Source: Betaproteobacteria bacterium
GTDB taxonomy: Bacteria > Pseudomonadota > Gammaproteobacteria > Burkholderiales > Rhodocyclaceae
Reading direction: 5' to 3'
Assembly (NCBI GenBank): GCA_020047725.1
Contig: JAIFNM010000092.1
Coordinates: forward strand, 1 to 14,097
DNA: 14,097 bases
The notes beneath the pieces are model-generated. The model searched no databases and had not been told where the DNA came from. It saw nothing but the letters and a program-made list of their open reading frames with translations. The translations under genes and the position numbers were made by a program. The stretch's first letter is position 1, and each line of letters starts with the position of its first letter. Positions 1-8,551 of the stretch are shown piece after piece.

Positions 1-1698
1 ACGCTCAAAGAAGCGCCGTCCGATGCCGAGATCGTCAGCCACAAATTGATGCTGCGCGCCGGCCTCGTAAAACGACTGGCTGGCGGCATCTATACATGGA
101 TGCCGATTGGACTGCGTATCCTGCGCAAAGTTGAAAATATCGTCCGCGAGGAAATGGATCGCGCCGGTGCCATCGAGTTGTCGATGCCTGCGGTGCAACC
201 GGCCGAGTTATGGCAGGAATCCGGGCGCTGGGAAAAATACGGCCCTGAGCTATTGCGCCTCAAGGACCGTCATCAGCGTGAATTCGTAATCGGCCCAACG
301 CACGAAGAGGTCATTACCGATGTAGTACGCAAGGAAGTCAAGAGCTACCGACAGCTGCCTCTGCATTTCTACCAGGTGCAGATGAAGTTCCGCGACGAGA
401 TTCGGCCACGCTTTGGCGTCATGCGCGGCCGCGAGTTTTTGATGAAGGACGGCTACTCATTCCACACTGATTTCGCGGACTTGCAGCGCGAATACCGCAA
501 CATGTTCGAGACTTACACCCGGATTTTCAACCGCCTCGGACTGAAGTTTCGGGCCGTTGCTGCCGACACAGGATCAATAGGCGGAACAGGCTCACATGAA
601 TTCCACGTGCTAGCCGACTCCGGCGAAGATGCTTTGGCCTATTGCCCCGATTCGGAATACGCCGCCAATGTCGAACTGGCTGAGGCCATGGCCCCAGCCA
701 CACCCCGTGGCCCAGCCTCCGAGGTCATGACAAAAGTGGCCACCCCCGGCAAGACCAAGTGTGAGGATGTTGCTGCGTTCCTCAGCATCCCTTTGATAAA
801 GATGGTCAAGGCTATTGCCATCATGTGCAACCTCCCTGACAACGATGGTACTCAGTTCGCGCTGATCCTGCTGCGCGGCGACCACGACTTGAATGAAATC
901 AAGACACAGAAAGTCACAGGGGAATTCCGCTTTGCTCGCGAAGATGAAATCATCGAAGCTCTCGGCTGCAAGCCAGGTTACATTGGCCCTGTCGGCCTCA
1001 GCAACATCCCTGTTTATGCGGATCGTAGCGTAGCGGCCATGAGTGACTTTGTTTGCGGTGCCAATGACGCCGGTTTTCACATCACCGGTGTCAATTTTGG
1101 TCGCGACCTGGCGGAGCCCGTCTCGGTCGCTGACCTGCGGAACGTAGTGGCCGGTGACCCTTCCCCCGACGGCAAAGGCCAACTCGAACTCTGCCGCGGC
1201 ATTGAAGTCGGTCACATTTTCCAGCTGCGTACAAAATACGCCGAAGCCCTCAAGTGCTGCTTCCTCGACGAAAGCGGCCAAAGCCAGGTCATGGAAATGG
1301 GATGCTATGGGATCGGGGTTTCACGTATCGTTGGCGCAGCTATCGAACAAAATCATGATGAACGCGGCATCATTTTCCCAGAATCCATCGCGCCATTTGA
1401 AGTTTGCATCGTCCCCATGGGCTATGCCAAGAGTGAATCCGTAAAAGTAGCGGCAGACAAGCTTTATTCAGAGCTCAAGGCAACTGGCGTTGATGTTCTC
1501 CTCGATGACCGCAACGAGCGCCCAGGGGTCATGTTTGCGGAAATGGAGTTGCTCGGTCTACCGCATCGCGTCGTCGTTGGTGATCGCGGGTTGGCTGAAG
1601 GCAAGCTGGAATACAAGGGACGCACCGATTCCGACGTGAAAATGGTACCCGTTGCCGAAATTGGTAGTTTCCTGAAAGCCAGGTTGTGCGCCGAGTAA
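1..1698 (+). CDS. proS: Prolyl-tRNA synthetase, 5' end outside window
   Basis: Charges tRNA-Pro with proline in the cytoplasm. The reading frame is open from base 1, and the first visible residues (TLKEAPSDAEIVSHKLMLRAG) align with about residue 10 onward of bacterial ProRS, so only some 10 residues are missing; the TTG at 46 is internal, not the start. 565 residues are visible against about 570 in E. coli. Class II motifs are clear: motif 2 around RPRFGVMRGREFLMKDGYSF and motif 3 around GCYGIGVSRIVGAAIEQ. Between them lies the bacterial-type editing (INS) domain that clears mischarged Ala-tRNA-Pro, with the lysine-bearing KMVKAIAI strand and the RGDHDLNEIK and AMSDFVCGAN segments. The C-terminal anticodon-binding domain contains LLDDRNERPGVMFAEMELLG. 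It ends in TAA and overlaps the next gene by 13 bases. Identification is from family motifs. Confidence 0.98.
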   Translation, partial: TLKEAPSDAEIVSHKLMLRAGLVKRLAGGIYTWMPIGLRILRKVENIVREEMDRAGAIELSMPAVQPAELWQESGRWEKYGPELLRLKDRHQREFVIGPTHEEVITDVVRKEVKSYRQLPLHFYQVQMKFRDEIRPRFGVMRGREFLMKDGYSFHTDFADLQREYRNMFETYTRIFNRLGLKFRAVAADTGSIGGTGSHEFHVLADSGEDALAYCPDSEYAANVELAEAMAPATPRGPASEVMTKVATPGKTKCEDVAAFLSIPLIKMVKAIAIMCNLPDNDGTQFALILLRGDHDLNEIKTQKVTGEFRFAREDEIIEALGCKPGYIGPVGLSNIPVYADRSVAAMSDFVCGANDAGFHITGVNFGRDLAEPVSVADLRNVVAGDPSPDGKGQLELCRGIEVGHIFQLRTKYAEALKCCFLDESGQSQVMEMGCYGIGVSRIVGAAIEQNHDERGIIFPESIAPFEVCIVPMGYAKSESVKVAADKLYSELKATGVDVLLDDRNERPGVMFAEMELLGLPHRVVVGDRGLAEGKLEYKGRTDSDVKMVPVAEIGSFLKARLCAE

Positions 1699-2288
1699 CA
1701 CTGCTCCTGACACTTCTGTTACCGCTGACAGCCTTTGCCGGGGCTCAAAAATACGAGCCCCTTGCAGCCAGTGTTCAAGCCGCACTATCACGCACCATCT
1801 CGGATCAAGCCCCTCCAAAAAGCTCGTTTCTAGACTCGATGGAGGCTATTGACTGGCTGACTGAGATGTCGCGCCGGCTGGAAAAACGCATTGCTGACCG
1901 CGAAAGCCGACTGGAATTCCTGCGCGCCGTGCATTATGAAGCGACGCGCGCGGGGCTTGATCCACAAATGGTTCTCGGACTGATTCAGGTAGAAAGCGGA
2001 TTCAAGAAATACGCCGTTTCATCTTCAGGGGCGCGTGGTTTCATGCAGGTCATGCCATTCTGGATCAAAGTCATCGGTCGCAACGATGACAACCTATTTC
2101 ACCTCAGGACCAATTTACGCTACGGCTGTACCATCCTGCGCCATTACCTGGACATCGAACGGGGCGATCTCTACCGCGCCCTAGGCCGTTACAACGGGAG
2201 CCTTGGACAAGCCGAATACCCCAATCTCGTCCGCGGCGCCTGGCACAATCAATGGATCTACATAAGCGAACGAGTGGCTTCGCGTTAA
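1686..2288 (+). CDS. Exported lytic transglycosylase, SLT domain
   Basis: A 200-residue exported murein hydrolase of the Slt/MltE-like (GH23) type, expected to cleave the MurNAc-GlcNAc bond of peptidoglycan in the periplasm. Residues 1-20 form a signal peptide (RR, then a leucine-rich core, then AFAGA). There is no lipobox cysteine, so it is probably soluble. The SLT domain covers about 75-195: the catalytic glutamate is E103 in LIQVESGF, followed by SSSGARGFMQVMP and the later ALGRYNGSLG motif. It is a minimal single-domain member, far shorter than Slt70. The GTG start at 1686 lies inside the last codons of proS. It is chosen because it gives the signal peptide and the next Met is residue 52. 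No good Shine-Dalgarno sequence is seen, so translation may be coupled to proS. The particular Mlt/Slt class is uncertain. Confidence 0.92.
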   Translation: MRRVTLLLTLLLPLTAFAGAQKYEPLAASVQAALSRTISDQAPPKSSFLDSMEAIDWLTEMSRRLEKRIADRESRLEFLRAVHYEATRAGLDPQMVLGLIQVESGFKKYAVSSSGARGFMQVMPFWIKVIGRNDDNLFHLRTNLRYGCTILRHYLDIERGDLYRALGRYNGSLGQAEYPNLVRGAWHNQWIYISERVASR

Positions 2289-2299
2289 AACACCGACAA

Positions 2300-3655
2300 T
2301 CAGCGCATCCCTGGCAACATCCCTTTCATCCCGCGCATCAGCTTGGCCATGCCACCTTTGGAAAATTGCTTCATCATTTTCTGCGACTGCTCGAACTGTT
2401 TGAGTAAACGATTGACTTCCTGCACCTGAACCCCAGCCCCTGCGGCGATACGACGCTTGCGCGAGGCCTTTAAGAGCTCTGGCTTACTACGCTCAGCCGG
2501 CGTCATCGAATTGATGATGCCTTCAATTCGGCCAATCGTTTTTTCTTCACCACCGGCCTGCATTTGACTCGCCGCTTGGGCAAACTGTGCCGGCAACTTG
2601 TCCATCATCGACGAGAGTCCGCCCATCTTGCGCATCTGGCCGATTTGCTCCTTGAAGTCGTTGAGATCGAAGCCCTTGCCCGATTTGAGCTTCTTGGCAA
2701 ACTCGACAGCTTGCTGTTCGTCAATTCCCTTCTTGGCATCCTCGATCAGTGAAAGGACATCGCCCATACCGAGAATGCGCGAGGCCATACGTTCAGGGTG
2801 AAAAGCTTCAATTCCTGAAAGTTTCTCGCCAACACCGGCATATTTTATTGGCCGCCCGGTCACATGGCGCACCGAGAGCGCCGCACCACCACGTGAATCG
2901 CCATCCAGTTTGGTGAGGATGATGCCGGTCAAAGGCAAAGCCTCACTGAACGCCTTGGCCGTATTGATCGCATCCTGACCCAGCATGGCATCAACCACGA
3001 ACAATGTTTCGATCGGCTTGATCGCCGCGTGGAGTTCGGCGATCTCCTTCATCATCGCTTCGTCAATCGACAAACGGCCCGCCGTATCCACAAGCAGCAC
3101 ATCGTGATAGTGGCGTTTGGCCCAATCAACCGCGTTACGCGCTATATCAACCGGTTTGTCCGACAAAACCGATGGAAAAAAATCAACACCGGCTTGCTCA
3201 GCAACGGTCTTCAACTGCTCGATAGCCGCCGGACGATAAACGTCGCAGGACACGACCAGCACTTTCTTTTTTTGCGTTTCCCGCAGCAACTTGGCTAGTT
3301 TGCCGACCGTAGTGGTTTTGCCAGCCCCCTGCAAACCGGCCATCAGGATAATCGCTGGAGGCTGGGTGGCCAGGTTGAGACCGTTGTGCGCCTCACCCAT
3401 GAGCAGCGTCAACTCGCGGTGAACCACACCAATCAGCGCCTGACCGGGACTCAGGGAGCCGATTACCTCTTCGCCAACCGCCTTCTCCTTGACGGCAGCA
3501 ATCAGTGCCTTGACGGCAGGCAGTGCAACGTCAGCCTCCAGAAGAGCAAGCCGGACCTCGCGCAGAGCATCGGCGATGTTGTCTTCGGTGAGGCGTGCTT
3601 CACCGCGCAGCGTCTTCATGACGCGGGCAAGGCGTTGAGTCAGGTTGTCGAGCAT
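2300..3655 (-). CDS. ffh: Signal recognition particle GTPase Ffh/SRP54
   Basis: Protein component of the bacterial signal recognition particle. It binds 4.5S RNA and hydrophobic signal sequences on nascent chains and delivers ribosomes to FtsY at the inner membrane. 451 residues, matching the usual 450. The N domain (1-90) is followed by the G domain with P-loop GLQGAGKTTT (107-116), DTAGR (190-194) and TKLDGD (248-253). The methionine-rich M domain (about 325-451) includes the RNA-binding SRKRRIAAGAG region and ends MAKLMRGMKGMLPGMR. I place the start at the ATG whose A is at 3655, giving MLDNLTQRL as in the family and a GGAAG Shine-Dalgarno 4 bases upstream; a TTG 27 bases earlier is possible but unlikely. 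It is convergent with the transglycosylase (11-base gap) and divergent from the CcsA-like gene (30-base gap). Confidence 0.98.
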   Translation of the reverse strand: MLDNLTQRLARVMKTLRGEARLTEDNIADALREVRLALLEADVALPAVKALIAAVKEKAVGEEVIGSLSPGQALIGVVHRELTLLMGEAHNGLNLATQPPAIILMAGLQGAGKTTTVGKLAKLLRETQKKKVLVVSCDVYRPAAIEQLKTVAEQAGVDFFPSVLSDKPVDIARNAVDWAKRHYHDVLLVDTAGRLSIDEAMMKEIAELHAAIKPIETLFVVDAMLGQDAINTAKAFSEALPLTGIILTKLDGDSRGGAALSVRHVTGRPIKYAGVGEKLSGIEAFHPERMASRILGMGDVLSLIEDAKKGIDEQQAVEFAKKLKSGKGFDLNDFKEQIGQMRKMGGLSSMMDKLPAQFAQAASQMQAGGEEKTIGRIEGIINSMTPAERSKPELLKASRKRRIAAGAGVQVQEVNRLLKQFEQSQKMMKQFSKGGMAKLMRGMKGMLPGMR

Positions 3656-3685
3656 TTGGCTTCCAGCTTGGTGTAAACTCAAGAA

Positions 3686-4525
3686 ATGCTGGACATTCTA
3701 CTGCACCTTCTGCCTCACATTGCTTCGAGCCTGCTTTACGCGGCTCTCGGCTACCATTTCTGGCACACCCGCTGGCGCGCGACCGGAAAACCATTGGACC
3801 CTCTCCCGATGCAAGCTTGGGAACGGCTGGCGATATTCGTCGCTCTGACGCTTCAGGGTGTCGGCTTGTATGACGGACTGTTCGGCGCTGGAGGAATGCG
3901 TTTTTCGTTCAGCTTTGCGCTATCGCTGATGCTGTGGCTGGCGGTAGTCATTTACTGGCTGGAAAGCTTCCATTCGCGCATGGATGGCCTACAACCGATG
4001 GTGCTACCACTCGCCGCGCTTTGTGCCGCGAGTCCAGCCCTGTTCCCTCAAGTACATGTGATTGCGCATGCCTACGCCTGGGGCTTCAAGTTGCATTTCC
4101 TGGCCGCCATGCTGGCTTACAGCTTATTCACGCTTTCTGCGCTGCACGCTGTATTCATGGGTTTTGTCGAACGTAAATTGCATCAAAAGGAGCTTAACGG
4201 GCATTTTTCAAGTCTTCCTCCAATCCTGACCATGGAAGCCTTGCTTTTCCGCATGATCATCATTGCGTTTTCTCTGCTGACAGTGGCGCTGGGGAGTGGC
4301 GTCATGTTCTCGGAAGCCATATTTGGCAAAGCATTGGTCCTTGACCACAAAACCTTGTTTGCCTTTGCCTCCTGGGGAATCTTTGCCGCACTTCTGATCG
4401 GTCGCCATGCCTATGGCTGGCGTGGCCGGATCGCGCTTCGCTGGACTTTATCCGGTTTTCTGGTTCTTCTGCTGGCCTACATTGGAAGCCGCTTTGTTTC
4501 CGAAGTTCTTCTTGGCCGCATCTAG
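3686..4525 (+). CDS. CcsA/HemX-like cytochrome c assembly membrane protein (YpjD type)
   Basis: A 279-residue integral membrane protein with about eight predicted hydrophobic segments and no cleavable signal. The second half carries the cytochrome C assembly (CcsA/CcmC/HemX) pattern: KLHFLAAMLAYSLF with H137, and LDHKTLFAFASWGIFAALLIGRHAYGWRGR with H221 and H241. These conserved histidines are where true CcsA proteins ligate haem. Length and layout fit the proteobacterial YpjD/HemX-like branch rather than the long CcsA of system II. That branch is usually annotated only as 'cytochrome c assembly protein', and its real role is not settled. The ATG at 3686 is the first Met of the open frame; AAGAA just upstream is a weak ribosome site. 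It starts 30 bases from divergent ffh and is followed by the pil cluster after 118 bases. Confidence 0.85.
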   Translation: MLDILLHLLPHIASSLLYAALGYHFWHTRWRATGKPLDPLPMQAWERLAIFVALTLQGVGLYDGLFGAGGMRFSFSFALSLMLWLAVVIYWLESFHSRMDGLQPMVLPLAALCAASPALFPQVHVIAHAYAWGFKLHFLAAMLAYSLFTLSALHAVFMGFVERKLHQKELNGHFSSLPPILTMEALLFRMIIIAFSLLTVALGSGVMFSEAIFGKALVLDHKTLFAFASWGIFAALLIGRHAYGWRGRIALRWTLSGFLVLLLAYIGSRFVSEVLLGRI

Positions 4526-4576
4526 CACCATGCTTTTCGCTTCTTTACAAACGCGCCAACTCAATGCATCATCAAT

Positions 4577-4593
4577 CTGGCATACTTTGTGCA
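4577..4593 (+). promoter_or_regulatory. Candidate sigma-54 (RpoN) promoter upstream of pilB
   Basis: The bases CTGGCATACTTTGTGCA match the -24/-12 consensus YTGGCACG-N4-TTGCW. GG lies at 4579-4580 and GC at 4591-4592, spaced by exactly the required 12 bases, and TGGCA and TGCA are both kept. The mismatches are TA for CG after TGGCA, and GT instead of TT before GC. Transcription would start near 4604, about 40 bases before the pilB ATG, within the 118-base gap. Other pilus genes (pilA) are commonly RpoN-dependent through PilS/PilR. Control of pilB here is an inference from the motif and its placement. Confidence 0.5.
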
Positions 4594-4643
4594 GTATTTT
4601 GTGTTGTGATTCTTTGAAGCAGGAAAGCGTCTTTTAGCGAACT

Positions 4644-6359
4644 ATGGCAGCCAATCCGCAAACTTCCGCACTTAATGGACTCGCTCGCGCGCTTGTCCAA
4701 GCAGGCCGAATAAAGGAAGCCGAGGCCGAAACCCTGCTGACACAGGCGGCTGCGACTAGAAGTTCGTTCATTGAGCAATTGGTCGGCACTAGAAAAATGA
4801 GCTCGCCCGATATTGCGCGTTTTGCGTCAGACACTTTTGGCTACCCACTGCTTGACCTCAATGCATTTGACGACGCCCATATTCAGAAGACTGCGATTGA
4901 CCGCAAGCTGATTGCGTCACACCGTGTTGTTCCGCTGCATAAACGTGGCAACCGACTCTCTGTCGCCATCGCTGACCCGACTAATCTGCGCGCACTAGAC
5001 GAAATCCGCTTCCAGACCGGAATGGCCGTGGACCCGGTTATCGTTGACGAGAGTCAACTCGCCCCACTAGTTACCAAGCTTTCAGAGTCAGCCGAGGACA
5101 CTCTCAAGAACCTCACCAACGAAGATATCAATCTAGAGTTTCACGACGAAGACGCTGCTGAAAAGACTGAAGACGCCTCAGCGCTTGAAGTCGACGATGC
5201 GCCAGTCGTCAAATTCATCCAGAAAATGCTGCTTGACGCGATCAACGAAGGCGCCTCGGACATCCACTTTGAGCCGTACGAAAAAAGTTACCGTATCCGC
5301 TTCCGCACTGATGGCATTTTGCGTGAAATCGCGGCACCTCCTTTAGTCATCAAAGAGAAAATTGCATCGCGCATCAAGGTCATTTCTCGACTCAATATCG
5401 CCGAGAAACGCGTTCCACAAGATGGTCGCATGCGGCTGGTTCTGTCCAAAAGCCGTGCAATCGACTTTCGCGTCAGCACCCTGCCAACAATGTATGGAGA
5501 AAAAATTGTTCTGCGCATCCTTGACCCCAGCAGCGCCACGCTGGGAATCGATGCTTTGGGATACGATCCTGATCAGAAAACCCTTCTCCTCGACGCCATT
5601 CAGCGCCCGTACGGGATGGTACTGGTTACCGGCCCGACCGGCTCAGGAAAAACAGTATCCCTCTACACCTGTCTCAACATCTTGAACAAGCCTGGGATCA
5701 ATATTTCCACGGCGGAAGACCCGGCTGAAATCCCCCTGCCGGGCATCAACCAGGTCAATATCGATGATCGCCAAGGCCTAACCTTCCCGGTCGCACTTAA
5801 GGCATTCCTTCGCCAAGACCCAGACATCATCATGGTCGGCGAAATACGCGATCTTGAAACAGCAGAGATATCCATCAAGGCGGCGCAAACGGGGCATATG
5901 GTGCTTTCAACGCTGCACACCAATGATGCCCCATCGACACTGACCCGCCTTATGAACATGGGCATCCCGACTTTCAATATCGCATCGAGCATTCTGTTGA
6001 TCACTGCCCAGCGCCTCGTCCGTCGATTGTGCACTTGCAAGAAGCCCCTCGACACACCAATCGAAACGCTACTGAATGCAGGGTTCACGGAGGAAGATCT
6101 AGACGGTAGCTGGTCACTGCAAGGCCCAGGAGAATGTGATCGCTGCAAAGGCAGTGGTTATAAGGGACGAGTAGGCCTCTATCAGGTCATGCCCGTTACC
6201 GAAGCCATTCAGCGCTTGATCATGGCCAACGGAACAGCCCTCGATATCGCAGTTCAGGCGCAAAAAGAAGGGGTGAATGACCTGCGCCGTTCTGGTCTTT
6301 TGAAGGTCAAACAAGGCCTTACTTCGCTCGACGAAATCTTGGGCAGCACAAACGTTTAA
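4644..6359 (+). CDS. pilB: Type IV pilus assembly ATPase PilB
   Basis: Hexameric cytoplasmic ATPase (GspE/PilB family) that powers extension of type IV pili by turning the PilC platform. 571 residues, normal for PilB. The N-terminal MshEN-type region (about 1-150) precedes the GspE core. Walker A is GPTGSGKT (330-337), the Asp-box region is STAEDPAEIPLPGINQ (356-371), Walker B is DPDIIMVGEIRD (392-403) and the His box is TGHMVLSTLHTNDA (416-429). The arginine-rich DGRMR and DFRVSTLPTMYGEK segments are present. A tetracysteine zinc site is formed by C463, C465, C498 and C501, which separates assembly ATPases from the retraction ATPase PilT. The ATG at 4644 follows an in-frame stop 7 bases upstream. 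No clear Shine-Dalgarno is seen at normal spacing (AGGAAAG is about 16 bases away). First gene of pilBCD. Confidence 0.97.
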   Translation: MAANPQTSALNGLARALVQAGRIKEAEAETLLTQAAATRSSFIEQLVGTRKMSSPDIARFASDTFGYPLLDLNAFDDAHIQKTAIDRKLIASHRVVPLHKRGNRLSVAIADPTNLRALDEIRFQTGMAVDPVIVDESQLAPLVTKLSESAEDTLKNLTNEDINLEFHDEDAAEKTEDASALEVDDAPVVKFIQKMLLDAINEGASDIHFEPYEKSYRIRFRTDGILREIAAPPLVIKEKIASRIKVISRLNIAEKRVPQDGRMRLVLSKSRAIDFRVSTLPTMYGEKIVLRILDPSSATLGIDALGYDPDQKTLLLDAIQRPYGMVLVTGPTGSGKTVSLYTCLNILNKPGINISTAEDPAEIPLPGINQVNIDDRQGLTFPVALKAFLRQDPDIIMVGEIRDLETAEISIKAAQTGHMVLSTLHTNDAPSTLTRLMNMGIPTFNIASSILLITAQRLVRRLCTCKKPLDTPIETLLNAGFTEEDLDGSWSLQGPGECDRCKGSGYKGRVGLYQVMPVTEAIQRLIMANGTALDIAVQAQKEGVNDLRRSGLLKVKQGLTSLDEILGSTNV

Positions 6360-6379
6360 AGAATATCGAAGGGGACAGC

Positions 6380-7612
6380 ATGGCGACTGCAACGAAACCG
6401 ACAAAACGATCCCAGGAAGTCAAAGAATTTTCGTTTCTCTGGGTCGGAAAAAACAAGGCCGGAAAAATCATTCGTGGGGAGCAGCGCGCAACGAGTGAGG
6501 CTGTGGTCAACGCGACCCTGCGTCGCCAAGGCGTACTTGTCACCAAGGTATCCAAACAAAGCTTCAAGGGCGGCAGAAAGGTCACTGAAAAGGATGTCGC
6601 ATTATTCACACGACAGCTGGCCACGATGATGAAAGCTGGTGTACCTCTATTGCAGACCTTTGACATCGTTGGCCGTGGCCACGACAACCCGGCTGTGGGC
6701 AAACTGCTTCTTGACATCAAATCGGACGTAGAAACCGGCAGTTCGCTGTCTCAAGCATTTCGAAAATTCCCCCTCCAATTTGACCAACTGTACTGCAACC
6801 TGATTGAAGCCGGGGAACAGGCAGGCATCCTGGAGGCACTGCTCGAGCGTCTGGCGACCTACAAAGAAAAAATGATCGCTATCAAACAGAAGATAAAGTC
6901 TGCATTGTTCTACCCGATTGCCATCATTATCGTAGCCTTTGTCATCACCGCGATCATCATGATTTTTGTAATTCCTGCCTTCAAGCAGGTATTTACGAGT
7001 TTTGGTGCTGACCTACCTGCCCCGACTTTGATCGTGATGGCAATCTCAGACTATTTTGTTGCGTACTGGTGGGCTATTTTTGGCTCGATTGGCGGCGGAC
7101 TTTACTTCTTCTTTTACACATGGAAGCGTTCGGAGTCCATGCAGTTCGCCATGGACCGCCTACTTCTTCGCGTCCCGATATTTGGCAGTCTCGTTCGAAA
7201 ATCGGTAATTGCACGATGGACGCGCACCCTATCCACTATGTTCGCTGCGGGCGTCCCTCTGGTGGAATCACTCGATTCTGTTGGTGGCGCAGCAGGCAAC
7301 TATGTCTACAAAGTCGGAACAAAGCAGATCCAGAGCGAAGTCAGTACTGGTACCAGCCTGACTTCAGCAATGCAAAACAGCCAGTTGTTTCCCAACATGG
7401 TTAACCAGATGGTTGCCATCGGCGAAGAATCAGGTGCATTGGATGCAATGCTTGGTAAGGTTGCCGATTTCTTTGAGGCTGAAGTAGATGATGCTGTAGA
7501 CGCGCTTTCCAGCCTCATGGAGCCGATCATCATGGTCGTTCTGGGGACATTGATTGGAGGCATGGTTATCGCCATGTACCTGCCAATTTTCAAACTGGGT
7601 GCCGTAGTCTAA
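6380..7612 (+). CDS. pilC: Type IV pilus inner-membrane platform protein PilC
   Basis: Polytopic inner-membrane protein (GspF/PilC family) at the base of the pilus machine, coupling PilB motion to pilin insertion. 410 residues, the usual length. It has two repeated T2SSF domains, about residues 76-199 and 279-401. Each opens with a similar phrase: FTRQLATMMKAGVPLLQTF in the first and WTRTLSTMFAAGVPLVESL in the second. Each also contains the conserved EAGEQAG or IGEESG turn. Membrane segments lie near 178-200, 226-246 and 380-402. The ATG is preceded by a strong Shine-Dalgarno (AAGGGGA at 6370-6376). It starts 20 bases after pilB, and its stop overlaps the pilD start (TAATG), so pilBCD is almost certainly one operon. 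Confidence 0.97.
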   Translation: MATATKPTKRSQEVKEFSFLWVGKNKAGKIIRGEQRATSEAVVNATLRRQGVLVTKVSKQSFKGGRKVTEKDVALFTRQLATMMKAGVPLLQTFDIVGRGHDNPAVGKLLLDIKSDVETGSSLSQAFRKFPLQFDQLYCNLIEAGEQAGILEALLERLATYKEKMIAIKQKIKSALFYPIAIIIVAFVITAIIMIFVIPAFKQVFTSFGADLPAPTLIVMAISDYFVAYWWAIFGSIGGGLYFFFYTWKRSESMQFAMDRLLLRVPIFGSLVRKSVIARWTRTLSTMFAAGVPLVESLDSVGGAAGNYVYKVGTKQIQSEVSTGTSLTSAMQNSQLFPNMVNQMVAIGEESGALDAMLGKVADFFEAEVDDAVDALSSLMEPIIMVVLGTLIGGMVIAMYLPIFKLGAVV

Positions 7613-8475
7613 TGGAGCAAAGCTGGCTGAATGGATTTCTGGATCCGACCGTCTTTACTCTCTCCCTTGGAGTCATCGGCCTTCTGGTCGGCAGCTTCCT
7701 TAATGTTGTGATCCATCGTCTGCCAAAAATGATGGAACGCGACTGGCGTTGCCAGTGCGCTGAATTGCGCGGCGAAGAGATTCCTGACAACGAACCTTTG
7801 TCCCTCGCCAAGCCGCGCTCGCGCTGCCCTCAATGTGGACACCCGATCACCGCGCTGGAAAACATCCCGGTCATTAGCTGGATTGCCTTGCGTGGCAGAT
7901 GCTCAGCCTGCAAAACACCGATTTCACCTCGCTACCCTATCGTCGAAGCACTGACCGGTCTGCTCTCTGCCTATGCTGCCGCACACTTTGGCTACGGCTG
8001 GGCTGCAGTCGGGGGAATTGTGATGATCTGGTGCCTGATTGCCCTGACCTTTATCGATTTCGATACGCAGTTACTGCCCGACTCGATCACCTTACCTCTA
8101 CTCTGGACCGGTTTGCTGTTCAACCTGTTTGGCACCTTCACCGATCTTCAGTCAGCGGTTATCGGAGCAATTGGAGGCTATCTCTCGCTGTGGTCGGTCT
8201 ACTGGGGATTCAAACTCACTACCGGCAAGGAGGGTATGGGCTATGGCGATTTCAAGCTGCTCGCCGCAATCGGAGCCTGGCTCGGATGGCAGATACTCCC
8301 ATTGACCATTCTGCTCTCCTCGCTGGTTGGTGCGGTTGTTGGTATCTGCCTGATCATATTGGCCAAACGCGGTCGTAATGTCCCAATTCCCTTCGGCCCC
8401 TATCTGGCCGCCGCTGGACTACTCGCCCTCTTCTGGGGCAAGGAACTGACACAGACTTACCTCAGCCTGATGTAA
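7612..8475 (+). CDS. pilD: Prepilin peptidase / N-methyltransferase PilD
   Basis: Inner-membrane aspartic protease (A24 family) that removes the leader of type IV prepilins and pseudopilins and methylates the new N-terminal residue. 287 residues. The N-terminal part starts with a membrane segment (FLNVVIHRLP motif, about 20-37), followed by the cytoplasmic zinc-binding loop with C72, C75, C97 and C100. The catalytic aspartates lie in FIDFDTQLLPDSITLP (149-156) and GMGYGDFKLL (D213 of the GxGD motif). Several further membrane helices follow, and the protein ends soon after PFGPYLAAAGL. The cysteine pairs show that this is the bifunctional bacterial type. The start codon overlaps the pilC stop. 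In many proteobacteria coaE, zapD and yacG follow pilD; here an FmdB gene follows instead. Confidence 0.97.
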   Translation: MEQSWLNGFLDPTVFTLSLGVIGLLVGSFLNVVIHRLPKMMERDWRCQCAELRGEEIPDNEPLSLAKPRSRCPQCGHPITALENIPVISWIALRGRCSACKTPISPRYPIVEALTGLLSAYAAAHFGYGWAAVGGIVMIWCLIALTFIDFDTQLLPDSITLPLLWTGLLFNLFGTFTDLQSAVIGAIGGYLSLWSVYWGFKLTTGKEGMGYGDFKLLAAIGAWLGWQILPLTILLSSLVGAVVGICLIILAKRGRNVPIPFGPYLAAAGLLALFWGKELTQTYLSLM

Positions 8476-8491
8476 TTGCTTGAAAACAAGG

Positions 8492-8515
8492 CTTTTGCCC
8501 TCATCTCGGCAAAGG
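8492..8515 (+). terminator. Weak stem-loop after pilD, possible terminator
   Basis: CTTTTGCC (8492-8499) can pair with GGCAAAGG (8508-8515) across an 8-base loop, giving eight pairs with one G-T wobble. It lies 17 bases after the pilD stop and before the promoter-like box of the next gene, which fits the end of the pilBCD transcript. No run of T follows the stem, so it is not a classical intrinsic terminator. It may be an mRNA 3' end stabiliser or chance. Confidence 0.25.
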
Positions 8516-8522
8516 TGGGTAA

Positions 8523-8551
8523 AGTGAAATCCACATCCCTTCGGTTATAAT
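8523..8551 (+). promoter_or_regulatory. Candidate sigma-70 promoter for the fmdB-aspS-nudB run
   Basis: A perfect -10 hexamer TATAAT sits at 8546-8551, about 31 bases upstream of the FmdB start codon, in the 107-base gap after pilD. With a 17-base spacer the -35 would be AGTGAA (8523-8528), a poor match to TTGACA. There is no TG extension, so strength is uncertain. The position suits a separate transcript for the six downstream co-directional genes. Confidence 0.45.

Noticed and set aside
610..1281. 223-codon open frame on the minus strand inside proS
   Set aside because: Fully antisense to a conserved synthetase, with no recognisable domain; typical of a shadow frame in GC-rich coding DNA.
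3656..3682. TTG start adding nine residues to Ffh
   Set aside because: MLDNLTQRL is the family N-terminus, and GGAAG sits just before the ATG at 3655.
4526..4643. Terminator for the CcsA-like gene
   Set aside because: No stem-loop with a T tract could be found in the gap before pilB.
5663..6148. 161-codon open frame on the minus strand inside pilB
   Set aside because: Overlaps the Walker B and His-box region of PilB, which is clearly the coding frame.
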